Under the pieces are notes generated by a model. The model was not told the DNA's origin. It did not search any database and saw nothing but the letters and a program-made list of their open reading frames with translations. The translations under genes and the position numbers were made by a program. Shown one piece after another: positions 1 through 5,943 of a stretch of 10,577 bases of DNA. Origin of the DNA: Oscillospiraceae bacterium (GTDB lineage: Bacteria; Bacillota; Clostridia; Oscillospirales; Oscillospiraceae). Position 1 is the stretch's first letter, and the number at the start of each line of letters is the position of its first letter. The DNA lies in the NCBI GenBank assembly GCA_031266955.1, contig JAISAA010000121.1, positions 1 through 10,577 of the forward strand, written 5' to 3'.

Positions 1-797
1 TAGCTTATGCCGACGACGACGGGCAGCAGCAGTATTCTAAGCGCCATCCGCGTAAGCACGCCGCTCCACTGCACCACCGAAAACACAAGGATGGACACGA
101 GCATAACGAGAAACATAAAGCTCGTGCCGCACCGCGGATGCCGCCTCGGCATATCGCGCACGTTTTCGACCGTGAGCTCAAGCCCGCGCTCGTAACAGAA
201 TATCGTCTTGTGCTCCGCCCCGTGATACTGCCACACGCGGCGCATATCCGGCACGCGCGACGTAAGCGCGATGTACGCCACAAAAATCACGATTCGCAGC
301 GCGCCCTCCGTCAGGTTGCGCAATATCCGGCTGTCCGTAAACCGCGCCGCGAAGCCCGCCAAAAACGTCGGCAGCAGCATAAAAAGCCCGACGGACAGCG
401 CTATGCCGACGACGGCTGCTATCGCTACGACAAACGCGTTGGCGCCGTCAGGTTCGGATTTCGGCTCCTCGCCGGAGCCGGATTCCACGCTGCCGCCCGG
501 CTCCGGCGCCGACATATTCGCCGAATACATAAGCGCGCGCACCCCGCGCGTCATCGAGCCGCCGAAGTTCACGACGCCGCGTATGAACGGCTTGCCCAAG
601 ATCGGGTGCTTTTCCCGGAGCAGCCGCAGCTCCTCTGTTTTCGTAACGATACCGCCGGGCGTGCGGACGGCTACAGCCTGCTTTTTGGGGCCGAGCATCA
701 TAATGCCCTCTATGAGCGCCTGGCCGCCTATCGAGGTGCGGAAGTCGCCGTCGTTTTTATTGCCGTTATTTTCTTCGCTTTTGCTTTTTTCAGTCAT
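1..797 (-). CDS. DUF1385 (YqhQ-type) polytopic membrane protein, C-terminus cut by window edge
   Basis: 265 complete codons are visible, starting at an ATG with a GGAGAG Shine-Dalgarno about 5 nt upstream. The frame stays open to the left edge, so the C-terminus is missing. After a short hydrophilic head comes a conserved-looking stretch SIGGQALIEGIMMLGPKK (about residues 22-39). A charged, glycine/serine-rich linker (about 97-118) leads to hydrophobic segments near 121-147, 166-180, 226-243 and 252 to the edge. The motifs YHGAEHKTIF (191-200) and RHPRCGTSF (219-227) are the signature of DUF1385, the family of Bacillus YqhQ. The molecular function of that family is not established; the His/Glu/Cys-containing motifs hint at metal or thiol chemistry at the membrane, but that is speculation. 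It lies 47 nt downstream of the histidine kinase stop codon on the same strand, so it is probably the fourth gene of that operon. Family assignment is confident and function is unknown. Confidence 0.9.
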   Translation of the reverse strand, partial: MTEKSKSEENNGNKNDGDFRTSIGGQALIEGIMMLGPKKQAVAVRTPGGIVTKTEELRLLREKHPILGKPFIRGVVNFGGSMTRGVRALMYSANMSAPEPGGSVESGSGEEPKSEPDGANAFVVAIAAVVGIALSVGLFMLLPTFLAGFAARFTDSRILRNLTEGALRIVIFVAYIALTSRVPDMRRVWQYHGAEHKTIFCYERGLELTVENVRDMPRRHPRCGTSFMFLVMLVSILVFSVVQWSGVLTRMALRILLLPVVVGIS

Positions 798-844
798 ATG
801 CTCTCCTTGCACTCTTTTTGAAAATAATATTTCGCCGCGCGGAG

Positions 845-2407
845 CTATGTCAGCTCGCCGAGCGTGGCGGCGTTCGTCAGCGGGAGCCAGACTGTTACGC
901 GCAGCCCGCCGCCTTCGGCGTTTTCGAGCTCCAGCCTGCCGCCGTGATACCTTATTATCTCGTCGCACACGGCAAGGCCGATGCCGCTGCCGCGCGTTTT
1001 GGAGTTGGAGCCCTTGTAAAACTTCATTTTGAGATTTTCGAGCTCATCCTCCGGCGCTCCCGGCCCGAAATCGCGTATTATCACCGCCGCGAAGTCCCCG
1101 CGCGTCTCGATGGAGACGTCGATCCGGCGGCCCTCGGAGCCGTATTTCGCCGCGTTGTCGAATATGTTGAGAAACACCTGCTTCAGCCTGTTTGGGTCGC
1201 CGGGGAGCGTGGGCGTCTCGTCGTCGGGGGCGGGCTCGTAGTGGAGCTCCAACGCGTCGTGATGAAAAAGCTCGAGGTATGTGAACATCGCATCCTCGAG
1301 CTCGGCGGCAAGGTCAACGGTCTCGATGTTCAGCGTGAAGCGCCCGTCCTCCATACGCGTGAACTCCAAAAGCTCCTCCACCATTTTCGTCAGGCGGCGC
1401 GCCTCCTTCAGGATTATGGCTATGCCGCCGGAGGTGTCGCTGTCGAGCGTTTCGTTGTATATCAGCGTCTCGCCCCAGCCGGTTATCGCGGTGAGCGGCG
1501 TGCGCAGCTCGTGTGAGACCGAGGATATGAACTCGGTTTTTATCCGCTCCGCCTGGGCTATTTTCATCGACATCTCGTTTATCGAATCGACCATTTCGCC
1601 CATTTCGTCGTTGAACGTGTTTTCTATCTGTATGCCGTAGCTCCCGTCGGCTATGCGGCGGGACATTTTTGTGATCTCGCCGACGGGCGCTATCACGGAG
1701 CGTATGAACAGCAAAATCATCGAAAGCACGAGCAGCAGCACGACGGCCCCGGCGCCGGACACCGCTAAAATGCTCATCGTCACCTGCCGATCCACGACGG
1801 TGAGGCTTGTTATATACCGCATCACGCCTATCACCTGCCCGTCGGAGAACATAATGGGCGCGGCGACTGCCATAACGCGCTCGTTCGTGGACGCGCGCCG
1901 CCCGATCCACGGCGATATTTTCCCGGATTTCACGGCCTGCACGACCTCCGGGGACGACGCCTGCGTACCCGCCGTGACGCCGAACGAGGAAATGACGACG
2001 CGCCCGGACGTGTCCATAAATTGCAGCTCCAGCTTGTCTCCGTCTATGAACGTCTCGGTATACCTGAACGCGCTGTCGTAATACTCCGCGTAGGACCTCG
2101 CGACGTAGTTTGAAAAAAAATCAGTCGCGGTTTTCGCCTTCGATTCGAGCCCGGTGCTGACCGTCGAGTAATAATAGCTGTGGATGAACAGGGAAAACGC
2201 GAAAATGACGACGGCGAGCGCCGCCGCGACTATGAGCACGCTGCCGCGCACCCACCGCCGCCGCAGCCCGCGCGACAGCGCGGAGCTCTTTGCCGGCCGC
2301 GGCCGCGGCGCGTTGGGGCCCGGTGACCTTGCCGCCGAGCCCTCCGCGCCGGTTTTTCCGTGCTTCTTCAAATTCCGCTTTCCTCCGCTTTCGCTTTGCT
2401 TCCGCAT
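845..2407 (-). CDS. Membrane-bound sensor histidine kinase (HAMP, HisKA, HATPase)
   Basis: 520 aa, ATG start with AGGACGAGA just upstream, 16 nt after the response regulator stop, so the two are surely cotranscribed. Order of parts: a long basic, Pro/Ala-rich cytoplasmic head (1-54); first membrane helix (about 55-77); an extracytoplasmic sensor of about 130 residues (about 78-209) that looks like a small Cache/PAS-like fold by length and by its central FMDTSGRVVISS strand pattern; second membrane helix (about 211-236); HAMP linker (about 237-287). The HisKA motif is SSVSHELRTPL, with His299 as the expected phosphate acceptor. The ATPase domain shows an N box (NIFDNAAKYG, 414-423), a G1 box (DFGPG, 446-450) and a G2 box (GSGIGLAV, 473-480). 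All catalytic motifs look intact. The kinase should autophosphorylate and pass phosphate to the adjacent OmpR-type regulator. The ligand cannot be read from the sequence. The roughly 50-residue basic head is longer than usual for this class, but no in-frame Met downstream offers a shorter start. Confidence 0.95.
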   Translation of the reverse strand: MRKQSESGGKRNLKKHGKTGAEGSAARSPGPNAPRPRPAKSSALSRGLRRRWVRGSVLIVAAALAVVIFAFSLFIHSYYYSTVSTGLESKAKTATDFFSNYVARSYAEYYDSAFRYTETFIDGDKLELQFMDTSGRVVISSFGVTAGTQASSPEVVQAVKSGKISPWIGRRASTNERVMAVAAPIMFSDGQVIGVMRYITSLTVVDRQVTMSILAVSGAGAVVLLLVLSMILLFIRSVIAPVGEITKMSRRIADGSYGIQIENTFNDEMGEMVDSINEMSMKIAQAERIKTEFISSVSHELRTPLTAITGWGETLIYNETLDSDTSGGIAIILKEARRLTKMVEELLEFTRMEDGRFTLNIETVDLAAELEDAMFTYLELFHHDALELHYEPAPDDETPTLPGDPNRLKQVFLNIFDNAAKYGSEGRRIDVSIETRGDFAAVIIRDFGPGAPEDELENLKMKFYKGSNSKTRGSGIGLAVCDEIIRYHGGRLELENAEGGGLRVTVWLPLTNAATLGELT

Positions 2408-2423
2408 TTATTCTCGTCCTGTT

Positions 2424-3113
2424 TTACAGGCCCCACTGGTATCCGTAGCCGCGCGTCGTCATTATGAACACGGGATTTTTCGGATCGTCCTCTATTTTCG
2501 CGCGCAGACGGCTGATGTTCACATCGACGATTTTAATGTCGCCGTAATAGTCCCGCCCCCACACGGTCGCGAGTATATAGTCGCGCGTGAGGACCTTTCC
2601 CAGATTGTCCATAAACATCTTTATTATCGAATATTCCACCTGCGTTAGCTTGATGCGCGTTCCGTTCTTTTCGAGCGTGTGGTTTCGCGTGTTCAGGCGG
2701 AACGGGCCCTGGACCATCTCTCCCGAGTCCGAAGCGGCGACGTTCCCCATACGGCGGAGCAGGACCTCTATGCGCGCGATGAGCTCGCCGGAAATGAACG
2801 GCTTCGTCATATAATCGTCAGCGCCGGTCATAAGCCCCGTCACCGTGTCTATCTCCTGCGTTTTCGCGGAGATTATAATGATGCCGAGATGCTTGTCGGC
2901 GGCGCGCAGGCGCCGGCAGACCTCTAAGCCGTCCATATTGGGCAGCATAATGTCGAGCAGCGCCACCTGGATATCCGGATGCTCCTTCATCCGTTCGAGA
3001 GCCTCCTCGCCCGTCGCGGCCTCGATGGGCTCGTATCCCGCGCGCCGCAGACTTACTACCACGAAGCTTCTGATGCTCTCTTCGTCGTCGAGCACAAGTA
3101 TTTTTCTTGCCAT
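2424..3113 (-). CDS. OmpR/PhoB-family response regulator
   Basis: 229 aa from the ATG at 3113. A TTG three codons further upstream is in frame, but it lies 1 nt from the only Shine-Dalgarno-like GAGG, whereas the ATG has 10 nt spacing, so the ATG is preferred. The receiver domain (about 1-118) shows the acidic pair DDEES (9-13), phosphate acceptor Asp54 in ALLDIMLPNMDG, the ISAK switch residue (Ser82) and the conserved lysine (Lys104) in ADDYMTKPF. The C-terminal winged helix (about 130-229) has the typical end DVNISRLRAKIEDDP followed by TTRGYGYQW, the DNA-recognition and wing segment of the Trans_reg_C family. It should bind tandem or direct-repeat operators as a dimer once phosphorylated by the kinase encoded 16 nt downstream. 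Targets are not known; the patterned region at 4559-4653 ahead of its own operon is an obvious candidate for autoregulation. Confidence 0.96.
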   Translation of the reverse strand: MARKILVLDDEESIRSFVVVSLRRAGYEPIEAATGEEALERMKEHPDIQVALLDIMLPNMDGLEVCRRLRAADKHLGIIIISAKTQEIDTVTGLMTGADDYMTKPFISGELIARIEVLLRRMGNVAASDSGEMVQGPFRLNTRNHTLEKNGTRIKLTQVEYSIIKMFMDNLGKVLTRDYILATVWGRDYYGDIKIVDVNISRLRAKIEDDPKNPVFIMTTRGYGYQWGL

Positions 3114-3144
3114 TTTGTCCAAACCTCGTAAAGAATTAAATTTG

Positions 3145-3203
3145 GCGGACTACGTCCGCGTGGGTGTTGTCAGGGAGGGGGTGCGTGTGCCGGGACTTCG
3201 TCC
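3145..3203 (-). repeat. Pair of near-identical short hairpin sequences in the lipoprotein-regulator gap
   Basis: The 105-nt spacer between the lipoprotein stop and the response regulator start holds two copies of a 12-nt palindromic unit, GGACTACGTCCG at 3147-3158 and GGACTTCGTCCG at 3193-3204 (11 of 12 identical). The first extends to a 6-bp stem with a 3-nt loop (3145-3159); the second has a 4-bp stem (3193-3203). In the leftward mRNA both would form small stem-loops separated by a C-rich single strand. The first is followed by an AU-rich stretch without a clean U run, so it is at best a weak attenuator. Other roles are mRNA processing or a protein-binding site. The repeat is directly seen; its role is not known. 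Confidence 0.5.
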
Positions 3204-3218
3204 GTTGGGGGCGGCCGG

Positions 3219-4565
3219 TTATGAGCCGGTCAGCCAGTCTGTGTATATCCTGTGGAAGCCGAGGCGGATATCGGCTTCGGCGGGCGCGTAGAAATGCTCG
3301 GCGCCGGGGTTGAAGAGCTCCGCCGCGAAAATCTTGTCGCCCTCCTCAAGCAGCCGGAAGCGCCCCGGCAGGCGCGCTCTCTCTTCTTTATTCTCGCCGG
3401 AGAGCGTGTATATCTTCAAAAAATCGCTGACCGCTTCGCCCCCGTTGACGAACGAGAACACGAGAGAGCGCTCGCCGTACACGGCGTCCGCGCGGCGCAC
3501 CGTCAATCGGCCCCGCCAAGCCTCCGGCAGAGTCAGATACCAGCCGTCGGAATAATTGTGGTACGTGGTCATCGCCACGCGGCGCGACCCGTCGGAGGAG
3601 TAAGAGCGCCAGTCTATCGCGTAATACACCGTGTCCGACTGCTGCGGCAGCGGCACGGGGTAGGGCATATCTATGATGCCGTCGCGGTCGATATCCGTAG
3701 AGTACACTGTCAGCGTCCTCGGCTCGGCGTCCTCGGCGCTCGTGCGCGCTATGTTCACAAGCGCGCCGTCAACGCGGCAGAATATATCGGTGACGATGCC
3801 GCCGCCCGCGGCCTTGCCGTCTATGACCACGGCGGGCACGCCGTCAAACAGCTTTCCCGCCTGCGCGCGGGACACCGCCTCCACCCCGTCGGACAAATGC
3901 GCCGTCGCGCCGACTATTTCCCCGTCGGGCATAAGGGAAAACACCTCGATCTCGCCCGGGGTCTCCGCCGTGCCGAGCCGTACCACCGACACGTCGGGCA
4001 GGCCGTCGCCCGTTATATCGGAGACGAGCGCCGTCGTGTAATCCGCCTCGGCGACCTTTACGTGCTGAAAGCCGCGCTCTAAATACAGCGACATATTTTT
4101 CAGCGACGCGCCCATCTGCCAGCCGACGACGAGCTCTAACACGCCGTCGCCGTCCATATCGGCGTAGCGGATGCTTTCTATCCCGGTACCGGTACCCTCG
4201 ATAATATCGGCTATGACGTAGTCGTCCCCGTCGGATTTGAATATGTATATTTTCAGCGGGTAATCCTCGCTGCGCGCCGCGAAGAAGGCTATCGCCTCCT
4301 TGACGCCGTCGCCGTCGATATCCTCAAGCTGGACGGATTGGCGGTTTTCACCGCTTGTCGGCGGGGAATATTCCGCGCCGGAGGCCGTCACCTCGTCGAT
4401 CCGCGTTTGCAGCTTGAAGTATTCGTCGGAAACGCGCGGCAGGCGGTACAGCTCGTCCGCGGAGGTCTTGAAGCACCCCGTAAGCGCGAGCAGAACGGCT
4501 ATCGCGGCGGCTTTTCTCAATTTTACGTTCAATCCCGCTCCCCCGTTCCGAAAAAGCTTTGACAT
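3219..4565 (-). CDS. Lipoprotein with FG-GAP/VCBS-like DxDGDG repeats
   Basis: 448 aa from the ATG at 4565. The N-terminus is a lipoprotein signal: basic n-region, hydrophobic core AAAIAVLLA, and lipobox LTGC with Cys31 as the lipidated residue. The mature protein has at least three acidic calcium-type loops, DIDGDG (82-87), DMDGDG (136-141) and DIDRDG (291-296), plus a degenerate DITGDG (183-188). The regular spacing of about 50 residues among the first three, each followed by a hydrophobic strand, resembles FG-GAP/VCBS beta-propeller blades. The C-terminal part (about 310-448) has no motif I can name. It would sit on the outer face of the membrane. As first gene of an operon with a two-component system it may present or modulate a signal for the kinase, but this is inference. 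Start caveat: the ATG has only a weak GGCGGA site, while an in-frame TTG at 4532 has GGGGGAG 5 nt upstream and still leaves a complete signal peptide (417-418 residue mature region unchanged). Confidence 0.88.
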   Translation of the reverse strand: MSKLFRNGGAGLNVKLRKAAAIAVLLALTGCFKTSADELYRLPRVSDEYFKLQTRIDEVTASGAEYSPPTSGENRQSVQLEDIDGDGVKEAIAFFAARSEDYPLKIYIFKSDGDDYVIADIIEGTGTGIESIRYADMDGDGVLELVVGWQMGASLKNMSLYLERGFQHVKVAEADYTTALVSDITGDGLPDVSVVRLGTAETPGEIEVFSLMPDGEIVGATAHLSDGVEAVSRAQAGKLFDGVPAVVIDGKAAGGGIVTDIFCRVDGALVNIARTSAEDAEPRTLTVYSTDIDRDGIIDMPYPVPLPQQSDTVYYAIDWRSYSSDGSRRVAMTTYHNYSDGWYLTLPEAWRGRLTVRRADAVYGERSLVFSFVNGGEAVSDFLKIYTLSGENKEERARLPGRFRLLEEGDKIFAAELFNPGAEHFYAPAEADIRLGFHRIYTDWLTGS

Positions 4566-4587
4566 TTCGCGTCCGCCGTGCTATTAT
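4559..4587 (+). promoter_or_regulatory. Strong sigma-A-type rightward promoter overlapping the lipoprotein start
   Basis: TTGACA at 4559-4564, exactly 17 nt, then TATTAT at 4582-4587 preceded by TGC (extended -10). This is one mismatch from full consensus, with predicted start near 4594. It reads toward metF, 330 nt away, and its -35 box overlaps the start codon of the oppositely oriented lipoprotein gene. It also faces the leftward promoter at 4625-4653, so the two polymerases would collide or exclude each other. Prediction from motif only. Confidence 0.6.
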
Positions 4588-4634
4588 TTCATCCGTCAAG
4601 CCGTCACGGCGCGTCCGCTCCGCCATAATAGCAC
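4578..4634. repeat. Perfect 10-bp inverted repeat spanning two facing -10 boxes
   Basis: GTGCTATTAT at 4578-4587 is the exact reverse complement of ATAATAGCAC at 4625-4634, with 37 nt between. Near its centre (4606) lies a second palindrome, GCCGT-C-ACGGC at 4600-4610. A 9-bp direct repeat CGCGTCCGC (4568-4576 and 4610-4618) also falls here. Each arm contains the extended -10 box of one of the two converging promoters. Because both predicted start sites lie inside the repeat, neither transcript would contain both arms, so the symmetry acts at DNA level if it acts at all. Confidence 0.75.
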
Positions 4635-4653
4635 ATTTTTCATAACCGCGCAA
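4625..4653 (-). promoter_or_regulatory. Leftward sigma-A-type promoter for the lipoprotein/two-component operon
   Basis: Read on the minus strand: TTGCGC (4653-4648), 17 nt, TATTAT (4630-4625), with TGC before the -10 (extended -10). Predicted start near 4618, giving a leader of about 52 nt to the ATG at 4565. This is the only good leftward promoter I find ahead of the four-gene minus-strand operon. Motif-based prediction. Confidence 0.6.
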
Positions 4654-4751
4654 GGGCGGATTATGCAAGATGATATCACGGCGGAAATACGTTTCGGAAT
4701 TGTAATATTTTTCACCTTTTTGCACTTTCAGACTGACATTGCGAAAAACCT

Positions 4752-4780
4752 TTGACTTTTCCGCATTTTTTCTTTAATGT
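4752..4780 (+). promoter_or_regulatory. Rightward promoter proximal to metF
   Basis: TTGACT at 4752-4757, 17-nt T-rich spacer, TAATGT at 4775-4780; predicted start near 4787 and a leader of about 137 nt. The -35 is 5 of 6 to consensus; the -10 keeps the key T-A---T positions. It lies in an AT-rich island within a GC-rich genome, as expected for a promoter, and is the best placed driver of the one-carbon operon. Confidence 0.55.
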
Positions 4781-4786
4781 AGAGTT

Positions 4787-4923
4787 AAGGTGAAGCCGCG
4801 CCCGGCGCCCGGTGCGGGAATACTCCGGCCAAAGCGGACGCGGCGGGACGCAAAACAACCGGCGCAATATTTTAATCGGCGCAATATTTGACGCAAAATT
4901 TGAAAGGAGCATATCTAAAAGTA
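4787..4923 (+). promoter_or_regulatory. Structured GC-rich 5' leader of the one-carbon operon
   Basis: The untranslated leader begins with a very GC-rich block. GCCGCG (4795-4800) can pair with CGCGGC (4839-4844), and the enclosed part holds further self-complementary stretches (CCCG 4801-4804 with CGGG 4815-4818). An AT-richer half with a direct repeat follows, then the AAAGGAG ribosome site at 4903-4909. I could not match it to a known riboswitch: no cobalamin box, and no THF, SAM or c-di-GMP aptamer core in full. A regulatory fold is possible but unproven. Confidence 0.35.
4860..4889 (+). repeat. 13-bp direct repeat CGGCGCAATATTT in the metF leader
   Basis: CGGCGCAATATTT occurs exactly at 4860-4872 and 4877-4889, start-to-start distance 17 nt. 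A degenerate third copy, ACGCAAAATTT, follows at 4891-4901, directly before the ribosome binding site. Tandem units at under two helical turns are compatible with a dimeric regulator site or with a slippage duplication. The repeat is certain; its role is open. Confidence 0.7.
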
Positions 4924-5859
4924 ATGAGCAAACTGACAGACATCATGAACCGGCGAATGGCGTTTTCCTTCGAGCTGTTCCCCCCCAAGACCGACGAGGG
5001 TCTTAAAAAGCTGATCGGCGACGGCGGCGTCCTCGACCGGCTCGCGGAGCTGTACCCCGACTATATTTCCGTAACCTACGGCGCGGGCGGCGGCAACATC
5101 GGCGCGAACCTTGAGGTGCTGAAAGCTATCGGCGCGAAAAAGCAGGGCGTCGTCCCCGTGACGCATTTCACGTGCATCGGCGGAACGAAGGACGATATCC
5201 GCCAAAAGCTACAAAATTATCTCGACAACGGGATAAACCACATCCTCGCGCTGCGCGGCGACCTGCCGTTCGGCTGGACTGGCACGGGCGGAGACCTGCA
5301 TTACGCCACGGAGCTCGTCGCGTTTATCCGCAAAGAATTCGGCGATAAATTCACGATAGCCGTCGCCGGCTCGCCCGAGGGGCACATCTCCTGCCGCAGC
5401 ATAGAGGCGGACATTTCCTTCCTGAAGCAAAAGCAGGACAACGGCGCCGACTATATAATGACGCAGCTCTGCTGGGATATGGATCAGTTCCGCTGGTGGA
5501 TCGACGCTATCCGCGCCGCCGGCATAACTCTGCCCATCGACGTGGGCATAATGCCCGTGCTCGACGCGAAGGCCACTATAAATATGGCGCTCTCGCGCAA
5601 CGGCTGCGTGCTGCCGCGCAAGCTTGCCGAAATCATCTCGAAGAACTGGATATTCCCCGACCCGTTCGTCTCCGACCCTTACGACGCGGACGTCGCGGGC
5701 AAAAAGGCGAGCTTCAAGGAAGCCGGCATCGAATACACCATCGGCCTCATCGACGAATACCGCGCCTCCGGTATCGACGGCATACATCTGTACGCGCTGA
5801 ATAAATACGACGACGTGGCGCGTATCATAAAAGAATCAGGTCTCATCGACAGGGTATAA
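4924..5859 (+). CDS. metF: Methylenetetrahydrofolate reductase
   Basis: 311 aa. It interconverts 5,10-methylene-THF and 5-methyl-THF using FAD, in the cytoplasm. Seen motifs: FSFELFPPK near the N-terminus (Glu17 matches the catalytic Glu of E. coli MetF), ISVTYGAGGG (48-57), the flavin-binding ALRGDLP (109-115), and MTQLCWD (179-185) carrying the conserved Gln181. Length is normal for a bacterial single-domain MetF. The ATG at 4924 is the best start: AAAGGAG lies 14 nt upstream, rather long, and in-frame TTG codons at 4888 and 4900 have no usable site. First gene of the six-gene one-carbon set; 84 nt separate it from fhs. In acetogens MetF often works with a partner (MetV) or with electron-transfer subunits, and none is seen here, so the physiological electron donor is open. 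Confidence 0.95.
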   Translation: MSKLTDIMNRRMAFSFELFPPKTDEGLKKLIGDGGVLDRLAELYPDYISVTYGAGGGNIGANLEVLKAIGAKKQGVVPVTHFTCIGGTKDDIRQKLQNYLDNGINHILALRGDLPFGWTGTGGDLHYATELVAFIRKEFGDKFTIAVAGSPEGHISCRSIEADISFLKQKQDNGADYIMTQLCWDMDQFRWWIDAIRAAGITLPIDVGIMPVLDAKATINMALSRNGCVLPRKLAEIISKNWIFPDPFVSDPYDADVAGKKASFKEAGIEYTIGLIDEYRASGIDGIHLYALNKYDDVARIIKESGLIDRV

Positions 5860-5943
5860 TTACAGTAATGCGCAATACGCGGGCGCTGCGGTCACACGGG
5901 GGCGTTCCGCGGCAAATATCATAAAAAAGGACTGGTCAAAGAA

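Noticed and set aside
138..1516. Long open plus-strand frames opposite the DUF1385 and kinase genes.
   Set aside because: They are arginine-rich antisense frames produced by GC-rich codon bias; no family motif, and the minus-strand frames carry complete recognisable domains.
3252..4082. 276-codon plus-strand open frame opposite the lipoprotein gene.
   Set aside because: Low-complexity Arg/Ala/His/Val composition, no ribosome site, and it is antisense to a gene with a lipobox and repeated DxDGDG loops.
4578..4634. Inverted repeat as an insertion-sequence end or phase-variable promoter switch.
   Set aside because: No transposase or invertase gene is in the window, arms are only 10 bp, and the enclosed 37 bp hold no complete promoter, so inversion would not switch expression in the usual way.
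4786..4860. GGTG and GGGAA words suggested a cobalamin riboswitch, which would suit a corrinoid operon.
   Set aside because: The B12 box (GCCACTG-like) is absent and the order of elements does not fit.
4831..4862. GGCCAAAGC followed by GGGACGCAAA resembles the core of a c-di-GMP-I (GEMM) riboswitch.
   Set aside because: The GNRA-capped arm between these parts and the 3' tetraloop-receptor helix are missing, so only a short word matches.
4888..4923. In-frame upstream TTG codons would extend MetF by up to 12 residues.
   Set aside because: They have no ribosome site, the extension would run through the direct repeat and the AAAGGAG site itself, and homologues begin near the ATG.
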